Under the pieces are notes generated by a model. The model saw nothing but the letters and a program-made list of their open reading frames with translations, made no database searches and was not told where the DNA came from. A stretch of 64,000 nucleotides of DNA from an uncultured Roseobacter sp. GTDB lineage: Bacteria; Pseudomonadota; Alphaproteobacteria; Rhodobacterales; Rhodobacteraceae. The position numbers were made by a program, and so were the translations under genes. The stretch lies in contig NZ_CANLNE010000002.1 in NCBI RefSeq assembly GCF_947492555.1, positions 1,107,501 through 1,171,500 on the forward strand, given 5' to 3'. How positions within the stretch are numbered: the first letter of the stretch is position 1; every line of letters starts with the position of its first letter. Shown one piece after another: positions 27,209-37,133 of this stretch.

Positions 27209-28597
27209 TCACATATGAATGGGACCGTCGCCACAAGCCAATGCAGCTTCGCGCACTGCTTCCGAGTAGGTTGGGTGCGCATGGCAGGTCATCGCCAGAT
27301 CTTCGGCGGACGCGCCGAACTCCATGGCAACGCAAATCTCGTGGATCAGATCGCCCGCCGCCGGGCCGATGATATGAGCGCCAAGAATTCGGTCCGTGTC
27401 TTTGTCCGCCAAGATTTTTACAAAACCGTCCCCGGCAAAATTCGCTTTGGCGCGCCCGTTCCCCATGAAGGAGAATTTGCCGACTTTATAGTTGCGCCCT
27501 TGCTCTTTCAGTTCCTCTTCGGTTGCGCCGACATTGGCGACCTCCGGATGTGTGTAGATGACACCGGGGATCACGCCATAGTTCACATGTCCATGTTTGC
27601 CAGCCACCTGTTCTGCTGCCGCCATGCCCTCGTCCTCGGCCTTGTGGGCCAGCATTGGACCTTCTATCACGTCGCCAATGGCATAGATGCCGGGCACGTT
27701 GGTTTCCCACTTTCCGTTTACCGCGATCTGGCCGCGCTCCGTCATTTTGACGCCGACCGCATCGAGGCCAAGCCCCTCGGTGTAAGGTTTGCGGCCGGTT
27801 GCGACCAGAACAACGTCGGCATCGATCACGTGTTCGCTGTCATCCTTGCGCAGTTTGTAGGTCACCTTCGCCTTGGTTTTCGATGCGTCGGTCTTTTGCA
27901 CGGCAGCGCCCATAACGAAGGTCAGCCCCTGCTTTTTCAAGGTGCGCTGGAAGGTTTTCTGGATTTCGGCATCCATCCCCGGCGTGACGACATCCAGGAA
28001 TTCCACCACCGTTACCTCCGAGCCCAACCGAGCATAGACCGACCCAAGCTCCAGGCCGATCACGCCCGCACCGATCACCACCATCTTCTTTGGCACCTTG
28101 CCAAGCTCCAGCGCGCCGGTCGATGTCACCACGACCTTTTCGTCCACTTCGACGCCGGGCAGAGATGCGGGCTCGGACCCGGATGCGATGATGATATTCT
28201 TGGCACCATGCACATCATCCCCGACTTTGACCTTGCCCGCTTCTGGAATCGAGCCCCACCCCTTCAACCAGTCGATCTTGTTCTTCTTGAACAGAAATTC
28301 GATGCCGCTGGTATTTTGACCGATGGTTTTTTCCTTGTAGGCGAGCATCTGCTTCCAGTCGACCGATGGGCTCTTGCCCTTCAGGCCCATGGCCGCGAAA
28401 TTATGCTCGGCCTCATGAAGCATATGGCTCGCGTGCAGCAGCGCTTTCGACGGGATACAGCCCACGTTCAGGCAGGTGCCGCCCAGCGTCTCGCGCCCCT
28501 CGACACAGGCCACTTTCAGCCCCAGCTGTGCGCATCGGATGGCGCAGACATAGCCGCCGGGGCCGGAGCCGATGATGATCACGTCGTAGTTGGCCAT
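27209..28597 (-). CDS. lpdA: Dihydrolipoyl dehydrogenase (E3)
   Basis: 462 aa. Flavoprotein that reoxidises dihydrolipoamide with NAD+ in the 2-oxoglutarate dehydrogenase complex (and possibly others). FAD site [20 protein letters not shown]; redox disulfide [23 protein letters not shown] site [21 protein letters not shown]-terminal His-Glu pair in [10 protein letters not shown]. It is the last gene of the suc/odh operon and ends at the 26-bp hairpin. Confidence 0.97.
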   Translation of the reverse strand: MANYDVIIIGSGPGGYVCAIRCAQLGLKVACVEGRETLGGTCLNVGCIPSKALLHASHMLHEAEHNFAAMGLKGKSPSVDWKQMLAYKEKTIGQNTSGIEFLFKKNKIDWLKGWGSIPEAGKVKVGDDVHGAKNIIIASGSEPASLPGVEVDEKVVVTSTGALELGKVPKKMVVIGAGVIGLELGSVYARLGSEVTVVEFLDVVTPGMDAEIQKTFQRTLKKQGLTFVMGAAVQKTDASKTKAKVTYKLRKDDSEHVIDADVVLVATGRKPYTEGLGLDAVGVKMTERGQIAVNGKWETNVPGIYAIGDVIEGPMLAHKAEDEGMAAAEQVAGKHGHVNYGVIPGVIYTHPEVANVGATEEELKEQGRNYKVGKFSFMGNGRAKANFAGDGFVKILADKDTDRILGAHIIGPAAGDLIHEICVAMEFGASAEDLAMTCHAHPTYSEAVREAALACGDGPIHM

Positions 28598-28671
28598 GGG
28601 TCAGATCCTTCAGAATGTAACGTCTGTATCACGTCGGTTTTTGCAAAATGGTCCCGCCATAGTTGCCCCGC

Positions 28672-29082
28672 CTAGACCAAAGCTGCAAGCAGCATCAGAA
28701 CGGTCGCCCCGAAGCCCACGAACCAGATCAGCGAGCGCCAGGGCACCCAACCGAAGGCATAGGCCGGGACGTAGAGGATGCGGGCGCCCAGATAAACCCA
28801 GGCACAGGTCTGGGTGAGGGGTGAGGATTGCGCGCCCAGCGTTACCACCAGAACGGCGATGGTGAAGAGGATCAGCGCTTCGAAATGGTTGGTAAGCGCG
28901 CGGTAGAGCCGGGCGGTGCGGGGCGAAAGCTTGTCGACGAGGTCGCCGCCCATGCGGTCGCGGTCGCGCGGGCTGAGGGTCTGGCCGGGGGCCAGTTCCA
29001 GATTGGCAGGCACGGCCATCAGGACGAATTGCACGGCCTGCAACAGCGCCGCGAGCGCCAGAACGGTGAGCTCGGTCGTCAC
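28672..29082 (-). CDS. MAPEG family membrane protein (second of a pair)
   Basis: 136 aa from the GTG at 29082, which overlaps the stop of the preceding MAPEG gene by 4 nt (GTGA). Four helices; MAPEG-type features include the E/N-rich segment LTNHFEALILFTIAVLVVTL and ARILYVPAYAFGWVPWRSLI. These proteins resemble microsomal glutathione S-transferases, but bacterial roles are mostly unknown. It is paralogous to its neighbour and embedded in a TCA operon. Confidence 0.85.
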   Translation of the reverse strand: MTTELTVLALAALLQAVQFVLMAVPANLELAPGQTLSPRDRDRMGGDLVDKLSPRTARLYRALTNHFEALILFTIAVLVVTLGAQSSPLTQTCAWVYLGARILYVPAYAFGWVPWRSLIWFVGFGATVLMLLAALV

Positions 29083-29462
29083 AGTGCCAGCAGGTAAAGC
29101 GCGATGGTCGCCACGATGCCAACCGTCCACGCGAGACTGCGCAGGCCGACGATGCCGAAGGCGTAGGAGGGCAGGTAGACGAGGCGCGCGATCAGAAAGG
29201 CCTGTGCCGCGAGCAGCGTTTCATTGGTACTGCTGTCGGTGACGTGGATCAGCAGAATGGCAGGGGCAAAGAGCACCATGGCGGTGACGGAGTTGTTGAG
29301 CGCACGTTCGAGCCGCCCGGCGATGCCTTTGACGGTGCGGTTCTCATCGCGGGAGCCCAGCAGGTAGCCCATGCCGAGCTGCGTGAGGCCGCCGGTCGCC
29401 TGCAGGATCAGGGTCAGGATGACCAGAAGGCCGTAGAGGGCGAGGATTTGGATTTCGGTCAT
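29079..29462 (-). CDS. MAPEG family membrane protein (first of a pair)
   Basis: 127 aa, four hydrophobic helices. Conserved pattern LERALNNSVTAMVLFAPAIL followed by ARLVYLPSYAFGIVGLRSLA, the same spacing as in the downstream paralogue. It overlaps the next MAPEG gene by 4 nt, so both are probably co-translated. It lies between odhB and lpdA in the operon. Confidence 0.85.
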   Translation of the reverse strand: MTEIQILALYGLLVILTLILQATGGLTQLGMGYLLGSRDENRTVKGIAGRLERALNNSVTAMVLFAPAILLIHVTDSSTNETLLAAQAFLIARLVYLPSYAFGIVGLRSLAWTVGIVATIALYLLAL

Positions 29463-29540
29463 GTCTAGCTGCTCTTTTGTTAAATTGCGTTTCCTCGACG
29501 CGGAATGCGTTTGGTTGCGAGAAAGATGGAGCTTCGTGAA

Positions 29541-30071
29541 TTATTTGTCCGGTGGTTGGATCGCAGGCCTCTTGTCACTTTCCACGTCCACTGCTTTGGC
29601 GGTTTGAGCCAGTGTTAGCATGTGTAAGCCAACGGTTGGATTCACTAAAGCCCGCGCTGCACCTACCATTAGTACCAAAAAGAAGCCCCCACCGGATAGC
29701 GCGATTACCAATCGAGCCAGCGTGGGATCCAAATAGTTCCAACTCTCCGCGGCGTAAGCGGCTGCACAGAACAATCCGAAAAACTGTACGGAGCGGACAG
29801 ACCGGTCTCTCTCGGGGCGCACAAATGCCGCGAGCCACACTGGTTTCGAGAACCAATACGCAATGCAGAATGAGACAACCAGGAATAGCCCCGAAAACAC
29901 TGATGTGATGCCTGCAGTAAAAGCCCAGCCAGGAATAGTGGCGCCGACTACCAGCAAGAAACCAAACAGAAAGAGAAGACCGCGCCAAGCGTAGTAAAAA
30001 CGCGCCCTCTTCCACTTATCGGACTGCACGAGCCGGCCATGTCTTCTTTGGCGTTCGGAAAGGCTTGCCAT
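29541..30071 (-). CDS. Hypothetical membrane protein within the odh operon
   Basis: 176 aa, not recognised. A basic N-terminus (RQRRHGRLVQSDKWKRARFY) is followed by four hydrophobic helices (LLFLFGFLLVVGATIPGWAF, SVFSGLFLVVSFCIAYWFS, FGLFCAAAYAAESW, LVIALSGGGFFLVLMVGAA). Base composition is more AT-rich than odhB and lpdA. It sits just downstream of odhB (26 nt), so it could be co-transcribed. Possibly a recent insertion. Confidence 0.6.
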   Translation of the reverse strand: MASLSERQRRHGRLVQSDKWKRARFYYAWRGLLFLFGFLLVVGATIPGWAFTAGITSVFSGLFLVVSFCIAYWFSKPVWLAAFVRPERDRSVRSVQFFGLFCAAAYAAESWNYLDPTLARLVIALSGGGFFLVLMVGAARALVNPTVGLHMLTLAQTAKAVDVESDKRPAIQPPDK

Positions 30072-30097
30072 GGTGGTTAAACCACTCAGTTTTATGG

Positions 30098-31609
30098 TTA
30101 CAAATCCATCAACAAACGCCGCGGATCTTCCAGCGCCTCTTTCACGCGGACGAGGAAGGTCACAGCGCCCTTGCCGTCGACGATCCGGTGGTCATACGAG
30201 AGCGCCAGATACATCATCGGGCGGATCACGATCTCGCCGTTCACGACCATCGGGCGGTCCTGGATCTTGTGCATTCCGAGGATGCCCGACTGCGGCGGGT
30301 TCAGGATCGGCGAGGACATCAGCGAGCCATAGACCCCGCCGTTAGAGATGGTGAAGGTGCCGCCCTGCATCTCGGCCATGCTGAGCTTGCCGTCCCGCGC
30401 CCGCGCGCCTTTCTCGGCGATCGCCTGCTCAATCGCGTGGAAGCTCATCGCATCGGCGTCGCGAATGACCGGCACCACGAGGCCCGTGGGCGTGCCCGCC
30501 GCGATACCCATATGCACAAAGTTTTTGTAAACGATGTCCGTTCCATCAATCTCGGCATTGACCTCGGGCACCTCTTTCAGCGCGTGGCAGCAGGCCTTGG
30601 TGAAGAAAGACATGAAGCCCAGCTTCACCCCATGCTTTTTCAGGAACAGGTCTTTGTACTCATTGCGCAACGCCATGACCTCGGTCATGTCCACCTCGTT
30701 GTAGGTGGTGAGCATGGCTGCGGTATTCTGGCTGTCCTTCAGGCGCTTGGCGATGGTCTGGCGCAGGCGCGTCATCTTAACCCGTTCCTCGCGGGCGGCA
30801 TCATCCGCAGCCACAGGCGCACGCGGCGCGGCTGCAGCAGAAGTAGGTGCGGTGCTGGCCGCGGCAATCGCGGCGGTCACGTCTTCTTTCATGACCCGCC
30901 CGTCGCGGCCAGATCCGGTGACCTGATCGCGGCTCAGCCCCGCTTCGGCCATCGCTTTCTTGGCTGAAGGCGCGTCTTCCACGTCCTTGCCGTCGCTGGC
31001 AGGTGCTGCTGCGGCGGCGGTGGGGGTCGGAGCCTGGGTGGTCGGCGCTGACGCGCCTTCGCCTTGGGTCATCACGGCCAGTTTTGCACTCGCGTCCACC
31101 GTGGTGCCTTCGGGCGCCAGAATCTCGGTCAGTGTTCCGGCAGCGGGGGCGGGCACTTCCACGGAAACCTTGTCAGTTTCCAACTCGCACAGCATCTCGT
31201 CGGCTGCCACGGTGTCCCCAACCGCCTTGAACCACGTGCTGACGGTCGCTTCGGTCACGCTTTCGCCAAGCGTTGGTACCATCACGTCGACGGTGCCGCC
31301 TGTGGCTGCGGGCGCGTCAGCGGTCGCAGCCGGCGCAGCGGCGGGAGCAGCGCTCCCGGCACCTGCGCCTTCTCCCTCAGAAATGGAGGCAAGCAGCGCG
31401 TCCACGCCAACGGTTTCCCCTTCTGCGGCGACAATCTCGGCCAGCGTGCCTGCGGTGGGTGAAGGCACCTCCACCGTCACTTTGTCGGTTTCCAGCTCGC
31501 AGAGCATTTCATCGACGGCGACACTATCGCCGGGTTTCTTGAACCATGTGGCCACAGTGGCCTCTGTTACGGATTCGCCCAGCGTGGGGACGCGAACTTC
31601 GGTGGTCAT
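30098..31609 (-). CDS. odhB: 2-oxoglutarate dehydrogenase E2, dihydrolipoyl succinyltransferase
   Basis: 503 aa. Two lipoyl domains in tandem (residues 2-76 and about 107-182), each with the lipoylated Lys in an ETDKV turn ([15 protein letters not shown] and [15 protein letters not shown]), joined by Ala/Pro-rich linkers. Next comes the E1/E3-binding domain ([20 protein letters not shown]), then the catalytic domain ending with [20 protein letters not shown], where the His acts as base. Most proteobacterial E2o proteins have one lipoyl domain; two make this one about 100 residues longer. It lies 21 nt after sucA. Confidence 0.97.
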   Translation of the reverse strand: MTTEVRVPTLGESVTEATVATWFKKPGDSVAVDEMLCELETDKVTVEVPSPTAGTLAEIVAAEGETVGVDALLASISEGEGAGAGSAAPAAAPAATADAPAATGGTVDVMVPTLGESVTEATVSTWFKAVGDTVAADEMLCELETDKVSVEVPAPAAGTLTEILAPEGTTVDASAKLAVMTQGEGASAPTTQAPTPTAAAAAPASDGKDVEDAPSAKKAMAEAGLSRDQVTGSGRDGRVMKEDVTAAIAAASTAPTSAAAAPRAPVAADDAAREERVKMTRLRQTIAKRLKDSQNTAAMLTTYNEVDMTEVMALRNEYKDLFLKKHGVKLGFMSFFTKACCHALKEVPEVNAEIDGTDIVYKNFVHMGIAAGTPTGLVVPVIRDADAMSFHAIEQAIAEKGARARDGKLSMAEMQGGTFTISNGGVYGSLMSSPILNPPQSGILGMHKIQDRPMVVNGEIVIRPMMYLALSYDHRIVDGKGAVTFLVRVKEALEDPRRLLMDL

Positions 31610-31630
31610 TTCTCTTATTCCCTTCGGCGC

Positions 31631-34588
31631 TTATTTCTTGATCGTCAACGCATCGTCCACGAGCGCTGCTTGTTGTGCTTTGTGCTGGCTGGCCAGACCC
31701 GTGGCAGGCGAGGCCGACGTGGCGCGGCCTGCATAGATCGGGCGTGGGTGCTTGGATTTTATGCGGCCCAGCACCCATTCAATGTTGGGTTCGATGAAGG
31801 TCCAGGCGCCCTGGTTCTTGGGCTCTTCCTGGCACCAGACAACCTCGGCCTGCTTGAACCGTTCCAGCTCCTTGACCGCGGATTGTGCGGGGAAGGGATA
31901 GAACTGTTCGAGGCGCAGCAGGTAGATGTCGTCGATGCCACGCGCGTCGCGTTCTTCCAGGAGATCGTAATAGACCTTGCCTGAACACATCACCACGCGC
32001 TTGATCTTGTTGTCAGCCACCAGCTTGGTGTCTGAATTGCCCTGCTGCGCGTCATCCCAGATCAACCGGTGAAAGCTCGACCCGGTGGTGAATTCTTCCG
32101 CCTTGCTGATCGCCAGTTTGTGGCGCAAGAGCGACTTTGGCGTCATCAGGATCAACGGCTTTCGGAAGGATCGGTGGATCTGCCGCCGCAGGAGGTGGAA
32201 ATAATTCGCCGGCGTGGTGCAGTTCGCCACGATCCAGTTGTCCTGCCCGCACATTTGCAGGAACCGTTCCAGCCGGGCGGAGGAGTGTTCCGGTCCTTGC
32301 CCTTCGAAGCCATGCGGCAACAGGCAGACAAGCCCTGACATGCGCAACCATTTCGATTCACCCGAGGAGATGAACTGGTCAAACATGATCTGCGCACCAT
32401 TGGCGAAATCGCCAAACTGCGCCTCCCAGAGCGTCAGCGCATTGGGTTCCGCCATCGAATAGCCGTACTCAAAGCCCAGCACCGCATATTCGCTGAGCAT
32501 CGAGTCGATGACCTCGTAGTGCGCCTGCCCTGGTTTGATGTTGTTGAGTGGATAGTAGCGCTCCTCGGTGTTTTGGTTCACCAGCCCGGAGTGCCGCTGC
32601 GAGAAGGTGCCGCGGGTGCTGTCCTGACCGGCCAGTCGCACTGGGTATCCTTCGGTCAGTAGCGAACCAAAGGCCAGCGCCTCGGCCGTGGCCCAGTCGA
32701 TACCTTCGCCACTGTCAAACATCTGTTTCTTGGAGTCCAAGAGGCGACCTACGGTTTTGTGTATGGGAAACCCGTCCGGAACCGTGGTCAGCGCCTTGCC
32801 GACTTCCATCAGCGCGGCCTTGGAAATTGCGGTGCGCCCGCGCTGGTATTGGGTTTTCTGCTTGTCGAGATGAGACCACTTGCCATCGAGCCAGTCGGCC
32901 TTGTTCGGGCGGTACTCCTTGCCAGCCTCAAACTCCTCGCTCAGATAGGCCTGGAAAGCGGCCTTCATGTCCTCGATCTCGCCTTCGGGGATCAGCCCGT
33001 CCTTGACCAGACGCTCGGTGTAAAGGCTCAGGGTGGTTTTGTGGCCCTTGATTTTTTTGTACATCACCGGGTTCGTGAACATCGGCTCGTCGCCTTCGTT
33101 GTGTCCGAACCGGCGGTAGCAGAAGATGTCGATCACCACGTCCTTGTGGAACTTCTGGCGGAACTCGGTGGCGACTTTCGCCGCATGCACAACCGCCTCC
33201 GGATCATCCCCGTTCACGTGGAAGATCGGTGCCTCGACCACCAGCGCGTTGTCAGTAGGGTAGGGCGAGGAGCGGCTGAAGTGCGGGGCGGTGGTGAACC
33301 CGATCTGGTTGTTCACGACCAGATGCATGGTGCCGCCCGTCTTGTGCCCGCGCAGACCCGACAGCGCAAAGCATTCAGCCACCACGCCTTGCCCCGCAAA
33401 GGCTGCGTCACCATGCAACAGGATTGGCATGCAGGACGTGCGCTCGGGGTCGTTGTTCTGATCTTGTTTGGCGCGCGCCTTGCCCAGTACCACAGGATTC
33501 ACGGCCTCAAGGTGGCTGGGGTTCGCCGTGAGGCTCAGGTGCACTGTATTACCGTCGAATTCCCGGTCGGAGGAGGCGCCGAGGTGGTATTTCACATCCC
33601 CCGATCCATCGACATCCTCCGGCTTGAAACTGCCGCCCTGGAACTCGTTGAAGATCGCTTTGTAAGGTTTGGCCATCACATTGGCGAGCACCGACAAACG
33701 CCCGCGGTGCGGCATGCCGATCACGATGTCCTTGACGCCCAGAGCGCCGCCGCGCTTGATGATCTGCTCCATCGCCGGGACAAGGCTTTCGCCGCCATCA
33801 AGGCCAAAGCGCTTGGTGCCCATGTATTTCACATGCAGGAATTTCTCGAACCCCTCGGCCTCGACCAGCTTGGCGAGGATTGCCTTGCGCCCTTCGCGGG
33901 TAAACGACACCTCTTTGCCGAACCCCTCGATCCGCTCCTTGAGCCAGCCCGCCTCCTCGGGGTTGGAGATGTGCATGTACTGCAGCGCGAAGGTGCCGCA
34001 GTAGGTGCGTTTCACAATCGACAGGATTTCGCGCATCGAGGCGGTCTCCAGCCCCAGCACGTTGTCGATGAAGATCGGACGGTCCATGTCGGCCTCGGTG
34101 AAGCCATAGGATTTCGGGTCCAGCTCTGGATGCGGTGTGTTCTCGCGCATGCCCAGCGGGTCGAGATCGGCCACCAGATGGCCGCGGATGCGGTAGGCAC
34201 GGATGATCATCAGCGCGCGGATGGAATCCAGTACAGCGCGTTTGATCTGGTCGTCGGTGACGGCGACGCCAGCCTCAGCCGCCTTGGCGCGGATTTTCTT
34301 GTCTGCCCCTTTGAGCTCGGCTTCCGGCGCCCATTCGCCGGTGAGCGCTGCGGTCAGGTCATCGCCCGGCTGCGGCGGCCAGTCGGTGCGCGCCCAGGAG
34401 GGGCCGGTGGCCTCCTTTTTGACCGAGACCTCATCATCCCCCATCGCCTTGAAGAAGGCCCGCCAGGCGTCATCCACCGCATTGGGGTCATTGGCGTATC
34501 GCGCGTACATCTGTTCGAGGTACTCCGCATTGTGCCCCTGCATGAAGGAGGAGGCATGGAACTGATCGTTGGGGGTGTGTTCGGTCAT
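31631..34588 (-). CDS. sucA: 2-oxoglutarate dehydrogenase E1 component
   Basis: 985 aa. Thiamine-diphosphate enzyme that decarboxylates 2-oxoglutarate and passes the succinyl group to E2. Begins with the E2-binding segment SSFMQGHNAEYLEQMYARYA; ThDP region GMPHRGRLSVLANVMAKPYK and HGDAAFAGQG; the C-terminal half has TRGTFSQRHSG and FGDFANGAQIMFDQFISSGE. Full length. The ATG overlaps the stop of the upstream membrane-protein gene (ATGA). Confidence 0.98.
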   Translation of the reverse strand: MTEHTPNDQFHASSFMQGHNAEYLEQMYARYANDPNAVDDAWRAFFKAMGDDEVSVKKEATGPSWARTDWPPQPGDDLTAALTGEWAPEAELKGADKKIRAKAAEAGVAVTDDQIKRAVLDSIRALMIIRAYRIRGHLVADLDPLGMRENTPHPELDPKSYGFTEADMDRPIFIDNVLGLETASMREILSIVKRTYCGTFALQYMHISNPEEAGWLKERIEGFGKEVSFTREGRKAILAKLVEAEGFEKFLHVKYMGTKRFGLDGGESLVPAMEQIIKRGGALGVKDIVIGMPHRGRLSVLANVMAKPYKAIFNEFQGGSFKPEDVDGSGDVKYHLGASSDREFDGNTVHLSLTANPSHLEAVNPVVLGKARAKQDQNNDPERTSCMPILLHGDAAFAGQGVVAECFALSGLRGHKTGGTMHLVVNNQIGFTTAPHFSRSSPYPTDNALVVEAPIFHVNGDDPEAVVHAAKVATEFRQKFHKDVVIDIFCYRRFGHNEGDEPMFTNPVMYKKIKGHKTTLSLYTERLVKDGLIPEGEIEDMKAAFQAYLSEEFEAGKEYRPNKADWLDGKWSHLDKQKTQYQRGRTAISKAALMEVGKALTTVPDGFPIHKTVGRLLDSKKQMFDSGEGIDWATAEALAFGSLLTEGYPVRLAGQDSTRGTFSQRHSGLVNQNTEERYYPLNNIKPGQAHYEVIDSMLSEYAVLGFEYGYSMAEPNALTLWEAQFGDFANGAQIMFDQFISSGESKWLRMSGLVCLLPHGFEGQGPEHSSARLERFLQMCGQDNWIVANCTTPANYFHLLRRQIHRSFRKPLILMTPKSLLRHKLAISKAEEFTTGSSFHRLIWDDAQQGNSDTKLVADNKIKRVVMCSGKVYYDLLEERDARGIDDIYLLRLEQFYPFPAQSAVKELERFKQAEVVWCQEEPKNQGAWTFIEPNIEWVLGRIKSKHPRPIYAGRATSASPATGLASQHKAQQAALVDDALTIKK

Positions 34589-35100
34589 GGGGTTACCTCA
34601 TGTGGGTTGGGACCGTATTCGTTGGTGCGGGGATAGGATGGGGCCACCCAGAGAAATCGTCTGGCGAGAGTGGCGGTGCTGCCGAGAACAAAGATCATGG
34701 CGCAAAATTGTAAGGCAACTTCATCAAGTTCAAAATTGAGTAATATAAGAAGTGCATACGCCAACAGCGCCAGTCCAAAGCCGCAAAAGAAACCTGGGCC
34801 ACTTTGGAAAGGCAAAACTGGCAATATGCGAAAGGGTGCAGGCGGCGGAATGTGCAACGGAAGAGTGTCGCGATGCCTTTTCGTCGCTACATTTACAGCA
34901 ATAAAAAAGGTTAGGAACACGCACACGAGGGTTAGAATGGTTGATATCTCGCGCGAAACCAGAAGCGACAGCGCAGCGATCACGACGATTGCGGCTAAAT
35001 TGGCAAAATATGCTGTTCTAAATCTTTCCGCAGGCAACCGCCCTCGTCTTGAAACGAGATCAAAAAACAACTGCCTTGCGTCTTTTTGAGTGGTGATCAT
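34585..35100 (-). CDS. Hypothetical membrane protein coupled to sucA
   Basis: 171 aa from the ATG at 35100 (MITTQKDARQLFFDLVSRRG). Helices at LAAIVVIAALSLLVSREIST, ILTLVCVFLTFFIAVNVAT, FFCGFGLALLAYALLILLNF and LQFCAMIFVLGSTATLARRF. Its stop overlaps the sucA start by 4 nt, so it is translationally coupled to sucA. It is clearly more AT-rich than sucA. Not recognised. Confidence 0.6.
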   Translation of the reverse strand: MITTQKDARQLFFDLVSRRGRLPAERFRTAYFANLAAIVVIAALSLLVSREISTILTLVCVFLTFFIAVNVATKRHRDTLPLHIPPPAPFRILPVLPFQSGPGFFCGFGLALLAYALLILLNFELDEVALQFCAMIFVLGSTATLARRFLWVAPSYPRTNEYGPNPHEVTP

Positions 35101-35395
35101 CTTGCGCGATCCCCCGCCCAACGGCACCGCCGGGTAGCCCCCGAGCGCCCCGTTTTGCCGAAGGCAAACCTTTGGTTTGACGAGCGGGGGCTTTCAGCCC
35201 CGTGCCCGCGGTCGGGGGTTGCCCACAGTGCATCTGCAAGACGGCTGATGATAGGCCGAGGCCCCGCTCGCCGGGATGGCGTAACGGTCCATTGAGCCCT
35301 TGCCGCCCGTATGTAGGGACAAGGCCTGGGCTCCGCCCGTTCGCCGCTCGAAAGCGCCACTGGCGCTTTCGCCTCGCTTATGCTCGGGTCGCGGC
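35101..35395. other. Spacer between sucD and the sucA-linked genes, with hairpins
   Basis: No gene supported. It holds a 10-bp stem with 3-nt loop (CGAAAGCGCC / GGCGCTTTCG, 35349-35371) 25 nt downstream of the sucD stop, and a GGGGCT/AGCCCC hairpin at 35187-35201. Neither has a U-run. They could process or stabilise the suc mRNA. The composition looks like repeated Roseobacter spacer DNA, which needs a genome search. Confidence 0.45.
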
Positions 35396-36283
35396 TCACC
35401 CCTTCTCAATCGCCTCTTTCACGGCTTCGCCCAGCGTCGCTGGGCTGTCTGCAACCACGATGCCTGCGGCGCGCATGGCTTCGATCTTGTCCTCGGCACC
35501 GCCCTTGCCACCGGCGACAATCGCGCCCGCGTGGCCCATGCGGCGGCCCGGAGGGGCGGTGCGGCCCGCGATGAAGCCCGCCGTGGGCTTCCAGCGGCCT
35601 TTTTTCTTCTCATCGGCAAGGAACTGCGCGGCATCCTCTTCGGCGCTGCCGCCGATTTCACCAATCATGATAATGCTCTGCGTCTCGTCATCGGCCAGAA
35701 ACATTTCCAAAACGTCAATGTGCTCGGTGCCCTTGATCGGGTCACCGCCGATGCCCACGGCCGTGGATTGGCCATAGCCCAGATCGGTCGTTTGCTTCAC
35801 CGCCTCATAGGTCAGCGTGCCCGACCGCGAGACCACGCCGCAGGATCCGCGTTTGTGGATATGTCCGGGCATGATGCCGATCTTGCAGGCATCGGGTGTG
35901 ATCACCCCGGGACAATTCGGTCCGACCAGTCGGGATTTGGACCCTTCCAGCGCGCGCTGCACCTTCATCATGTCCAGAACCGGGATGCCTTCGGTGATGC
36001 AGACGATGAGTTCCATCTCCGCATCGATGGCCTCGAGGATCGAATCCGCGGCAAAGGGCGGCGGCACGTAGATTACGCTGGCATTCGCCTCGGTTTTGGC
36101 TTTCGCCTCATGCACGGAGTTGAACACCGGCAAATCCAGATGCGTCTGGCCACCCTTGCCGGGGGTCACGCCGCCGACCATCTTTGTACCATATGCAATG
36201 GCCTGCTCGGTGTGGAACGTGCCCTGCGAGCCGGTGAGGCCCTGGCAGATCACCTTGGTGTGTTCGTCAATAAGTACGGCCAT
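35396..36283 (-). CDS. sucD: Succinyl-CoA synthetase, alpha subunit
   Basis: 295 aa. CoA-binding N-terminus ([20 protein letters not shown]), [14 protein letters not shown], and the phosphohistidine in [20 protein letters not shown]. Forms succinate and ATP or GTP from succinyl-CoA with SucC. Unusually it is separated from sucC by four genes (about 2.4 kb), although all are on one strand. Confidence 0.97.
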   Translation of the reverse strand: MAVLIDEHTKVICQGLTGSQGTFHTEQAIAYGTKMVGGVTPGKGGQTHLDLPVFNSVHEAKAKTEANASVIYVPPPFAADSILEAIDAEMELIVCITEGIPVLDMMKVQRALEGSKSRLVGPNCPGVITPDACKIGIMPGHIHKRGSCGVVSRSGTLTYEAVKQTTDLGYGQSTAVGIGGDPIKGTEHIDVLEMFLADDETQSIIMIGEIGGSAEEDAAQFLADEKKKGRWKPTAGFIAGRTAPPGRRMGHAGAIVAGGKGGAEDKIEAMRAAGIVVADSPATLGEAVKEAIEKG

Positions 36284-36334
36284 TTTGGTTCCCTTTTTGG
36301 TATTTCAAGGTCCGGATGAGAGAGGGGCAGAGCA

Positions 36335-37132
36335 TCATTGCGTGCCTGCCTTGTGCAAAAGCACGGTGATGTTGTCGTCTACGGGCAGCGCGATCCTGTT
36401 GACCAGCTGCGTGGTGAAGCCAGCGCGGCGCGCGATGTCCGTGAGCGTCGCGAGCGTGAAGTAATTGACGTGATCGGGATAGCGGAAGCCGCACCAGTTG
36501 GCCCCGATGACCCGGCGGTTGAGCGAGCCGAAATTGGGCACGCGGACATAGACCGCGCCGTCGTTCTTCAGCGCCCGGTGCGCGCCTTTCAGCACCGCCA
36601 TCGCCTCGGTTTCATGCTCCAGGTAGGAGTTCATGATGATGCCGTCGAACTGTCTCTCGTCGAACTCCCAGATCGCCTCCGCGCCCGCACCATGGGCGCA
36701 GAACCCGCCGTGCGAACGCATATAGGCATCCGCATGGGCGTGAAGTGCCTTGGACAATTCGATCCCGTAAGGCGTCATCGGCGGGCGCACGCGCGCGCCC
36801 AGACCACAGCCGATATCCAGCACGTGGCCATCATTGAACCAGGTGCGGTACATGTCGTGTTTGTCGCGGTGGGTCAGGCCCAGCTTCTTGCGCAGCGACC
36901 GGATGCCGGGGCTGAGTGCGGTAGACCCCTTGGAGACGTCCTTCTTTGCCTCGTAGGTCTTTTCCCAGGCGAAATCCTCTTCCAGTGCCTCATAGGCGAC
37001 GGGATTGCGCAGATAGGTCATGTCGCAGGTGATGCAGCGTACGACCTGCCAGTCATCCGGCGAATACCGGTCCCATGGCTCGGTGTCGGTGGCGGTGCAA
37101 CAGGGGCAGGGGCGCGGGCCGGTGTCGAGCAT
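36335..37132 (-). CDS. Class I SAM-dependent methyltransferase with Cys-knuckle N-terminus
   Basis: 265 aa from the ATG at 37132, one base after the preceding stop; the open frame reaches further but without a better start. N-terminus CPCCTATDTE and CITCDMTYL form two CxxC knuckles, likely a zinc site. The SAM motif I is HVLDIGCGLGARVRPP, then YGIELSKALHAHADAY. Later FDGIIMNSYLEHETEAMAVL fits a methyltransferase type-11/12 fold. Substrate unknown. It lies between the exported protein trio and sucD in the suc operon. Confidence 0.85.
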   Translation of the reverse strand: MLDTGPRPCPCCTATDTEPWDRYSPDDWQVVRCITCDMTYLRNPVAYEALEEDFAWEKTYEAKKDVSKGSTALSPGIRSLRKKLGLTHRDKHDMYRTWFNDGHVLDIGCGLGARVRPPMTPYGIELSKALHAHADAYMRSHGGFCAHGAGAEAIWEFDERQFDGIIMNSYLEHETEAMAVLKGAHRALKNDGAVYVRVPNFGSLNRRVIGANWCGFRYPDHVNYFTLATLTDIARRAGFTTQLVNRIALPVDDNITVLLHKAGTQ

Positions 37133-37133
37133 C

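Noticed and set aside
27215-28675. 486-aa plus-strand ORF
   Set aside because: Exact antisense of lpdA, which has all catalytic motifs.
32759-34636. 625-aa plus-strand ORF
   Set aside because: Antisense of sucA; long because of high GC.
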